A stretch of DNA of 64,000 nt, from IMG/VR virus record IMGVR_UViG_3300031997_000001, positions 62,001 through 126,000 of that record. The stretch is one strand, 5' to 3'. This DNA comes from a virus. Made by a program: the position numbers and the translations under genes. The notes beneath the pieces are model-generated. The model saw only the letters and a program-made list of their open reading frames with translations, was not told the origin of the DNA and ran no database searches. This document shows positions 63,801 to 64,000 of this stretch, one piece after another; the stretch's first letter is position 1; the number at the start of each line of letters is the position of its first letter.

Positions 63801-64000
63801 GTTCACGATCCGGTTCACGTACGGATCGGGCATCCTGCTGGATCCGTCCGATCCGGAGTATCGATACCAGGAAGGATTCCGGTACGACTGCGACTGCAAT
63901 CAGTTTGACGAGTCTTGCGGGTCTGGATCCAGCGGATCTGGATCCGGCTCGGCCATAAACGCAAGGCTCGGCTGCCTGCTAGAGAAATACAGGCTGCCGA
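60817..64000 (+). CDS. gpI-like tail/baseplate protein (C-terminus cut by window edge)
   Basis: The frame is open from 60817 to the right edge, at least 1061 residues. It begins MANNYTSLTLESRYDPSFYL. The region near 265-335 has IPAQMIPYLAYLIGWDLPTF and RRAILRNATKLQKLKSSRRA followed by IYELFEIFGY, the signature of the P2 gpI-type tail protein family, which builds the baseplate wedge in P2-like phages. gpI proteins are usually 180-250 residues, so this is a much enlarged version with beta-rich N- and C-terminal parts and a Ser-Gly linker (CGSGSSGSGSGSA) near the edge. Its size suggests extra fibre-holding domains. Confidence 0.78.
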   Translation, partial: MANNYTSLTLESRYDPSFYLFPINNARTGYQPVWIPTLLVEPAKRDPNTGLTISGSGVLSLEFYVEDAPNLRAPVAGYDHRGIFNPEFVLFKITVSEEQKLQNLINLDGLAFHQGSPTGPIVSFEDAKDGDYFEFSIKKNQAAALVPYFTDADYYDLSAFEITTRELPPNHYNFIWQASYYHRVLSADNEFKCVDQTSVRLTNLRVNFAHPGEVHKEMVDKTPPLYFSEEALADDPLVRFYRPFADVLQDIFDEHSLLRGINWISKIPAQMIPYLAYLIGWDLPTFPNQDLQSADKIRRAILRNATKLQKLKSSRRAIYELFEIFGYTVDLVNTYFLVNGDGRLDVVAPDETAPKKFAGQSVITSEVCQLEPLIASFSDTGRPFGGLSVPLMYPPKSDIITINAYLVADGSPADATLSAAINGLEGSPDALNEPVCMRVGGSIVPHSLQVQLAGETLLGHASVTIDAKTGQPLSENKDKGLPTIGKRSIGYDPRTNVMIVGFDGSVDFSGGEKMYVFASYERVALTFNPPSLQWRQSNRFDVDFTSKVDQNVDPKVLDYLINFLFKLKAFHSLLRKIIFPVNLTEVYDVTDFTAGGANRQKPGTDAGDLQVPPPIIPTGTYGSNIPCADTNLNYKQSDLDLRKAILDGLEEEHAAWKAFDSRSIPPSLKPIIDSLTRVPYYEPTRAECKYNPYGQDRVVTDKTVDLDHQPDNRASVCDLAQKPVPDYSYVGRVKAFVDAEDVLDLTELVRCRPCRLMGGKGIYIITPNPWQVDWGNTLRQRGQQGSRYLGNLYRAYNAPSELIHYTHSPFNHLDDFKKLSYLAIQRPSLDIDKDNWFMPGHRHPYAYALEHDFTHPDYTARPWDDAYSLITCQENKLDQNLLNARIEIIHGEEFLVFDSVQLGYQGNGLVPDISSYGDQEARPFKITHSIYVEQETRPWVSFTGVTETTVACIKPTDSMWVAGLFKSATGVGDYIGGYPADQSVMSIETSAGSGPFTIRFTYGSGILLDPSDPEYRYQEGFRYDCDCNQFDESCGSGSSGSGSGSAINARLGCLLEKYRLP

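Overview
This window reads as part of a large tailed bacteriophage genome (Caudoviricetes, probably jumbo-sized). The evidence is a tail/baseplate gene running off the right edge, long blocks of tightly packed genes on one strand with many 4-base ATGA or GTGA stop/start overlaps, several free-standing homing endonucleases and an intein, a trimeric dUTPase, and two giant fibre-like genes. Two proteins with lipoprotein-type signal peptides and many LPS-style sugar genes suggest, but do not prove, a Gram-negative host. TAA, TAG and TGA all end genes here, so there is no sign of stop-codon recoding. I saw no tRNA gene, CRISPR array, integrase or ribosomal gene.

Layout. (1) 1-12249, minus strand: a glycan-modification cluster with GT8-like, GT25, GT31-like, GT4 and GT2-like glycosyltransferases and C-, FkbM-type and other methyltransferases, one GT4 being split by an intein. 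(2) 12306-26026, minus strand: three paralogous Ser-Gly-rich structural proteins and then a 3738-residue fibre with about 2000 residues of Gly-X-Gln collagen-like repeats followed by Ser-Gly modules and two beta-helix domains. (3) 26099-27952, minus strand: four genes for a lipoprotein-like protein, a lipoprotein-like HExxH metalloprotease, an unknown protein and a holin-like membrane protein. (4) 28064-35793, plus strand: a second giant collagen-like fibre (2199 residues) and a glycine-rich tip-like protein. (5) 35404-42639, minus strand: more sugar and methyl-transfer genes, an HNH endonuclease, a 1230-residue protein with five GT2 domains, and dUTPase. (6) 42701-54254, mostly minus strand: unknown and probable virion genes, two of them paralogues with short classical collagen segments, plus a LAGLIDADG endonuclease. 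(7) 54295-64000, plus strand: unknown genes, an endonuclease/acyltransferase fusion, probable tail genes, a short protein resembling part of T4 gp23, and a gpI-like baseplate protein.

How the parts may work together (inference): the sugar and methyl transferases lie on both sides of the fibre genes, so the simplest reading is that they build and cap a glycan on the virion, most likely on the Ser/Thr/Gly-rich fibre parts. The two giant fibre genes are head-to-head, with their 5' ends and promoters between two inverted arrays of in-frame 9-bp repeats. Recombination between the arrays would invert the middle and swap the N-terminal parts of the two fibres. Together these could form a surface-diversification region, which I regard as the most interesting part of the window.
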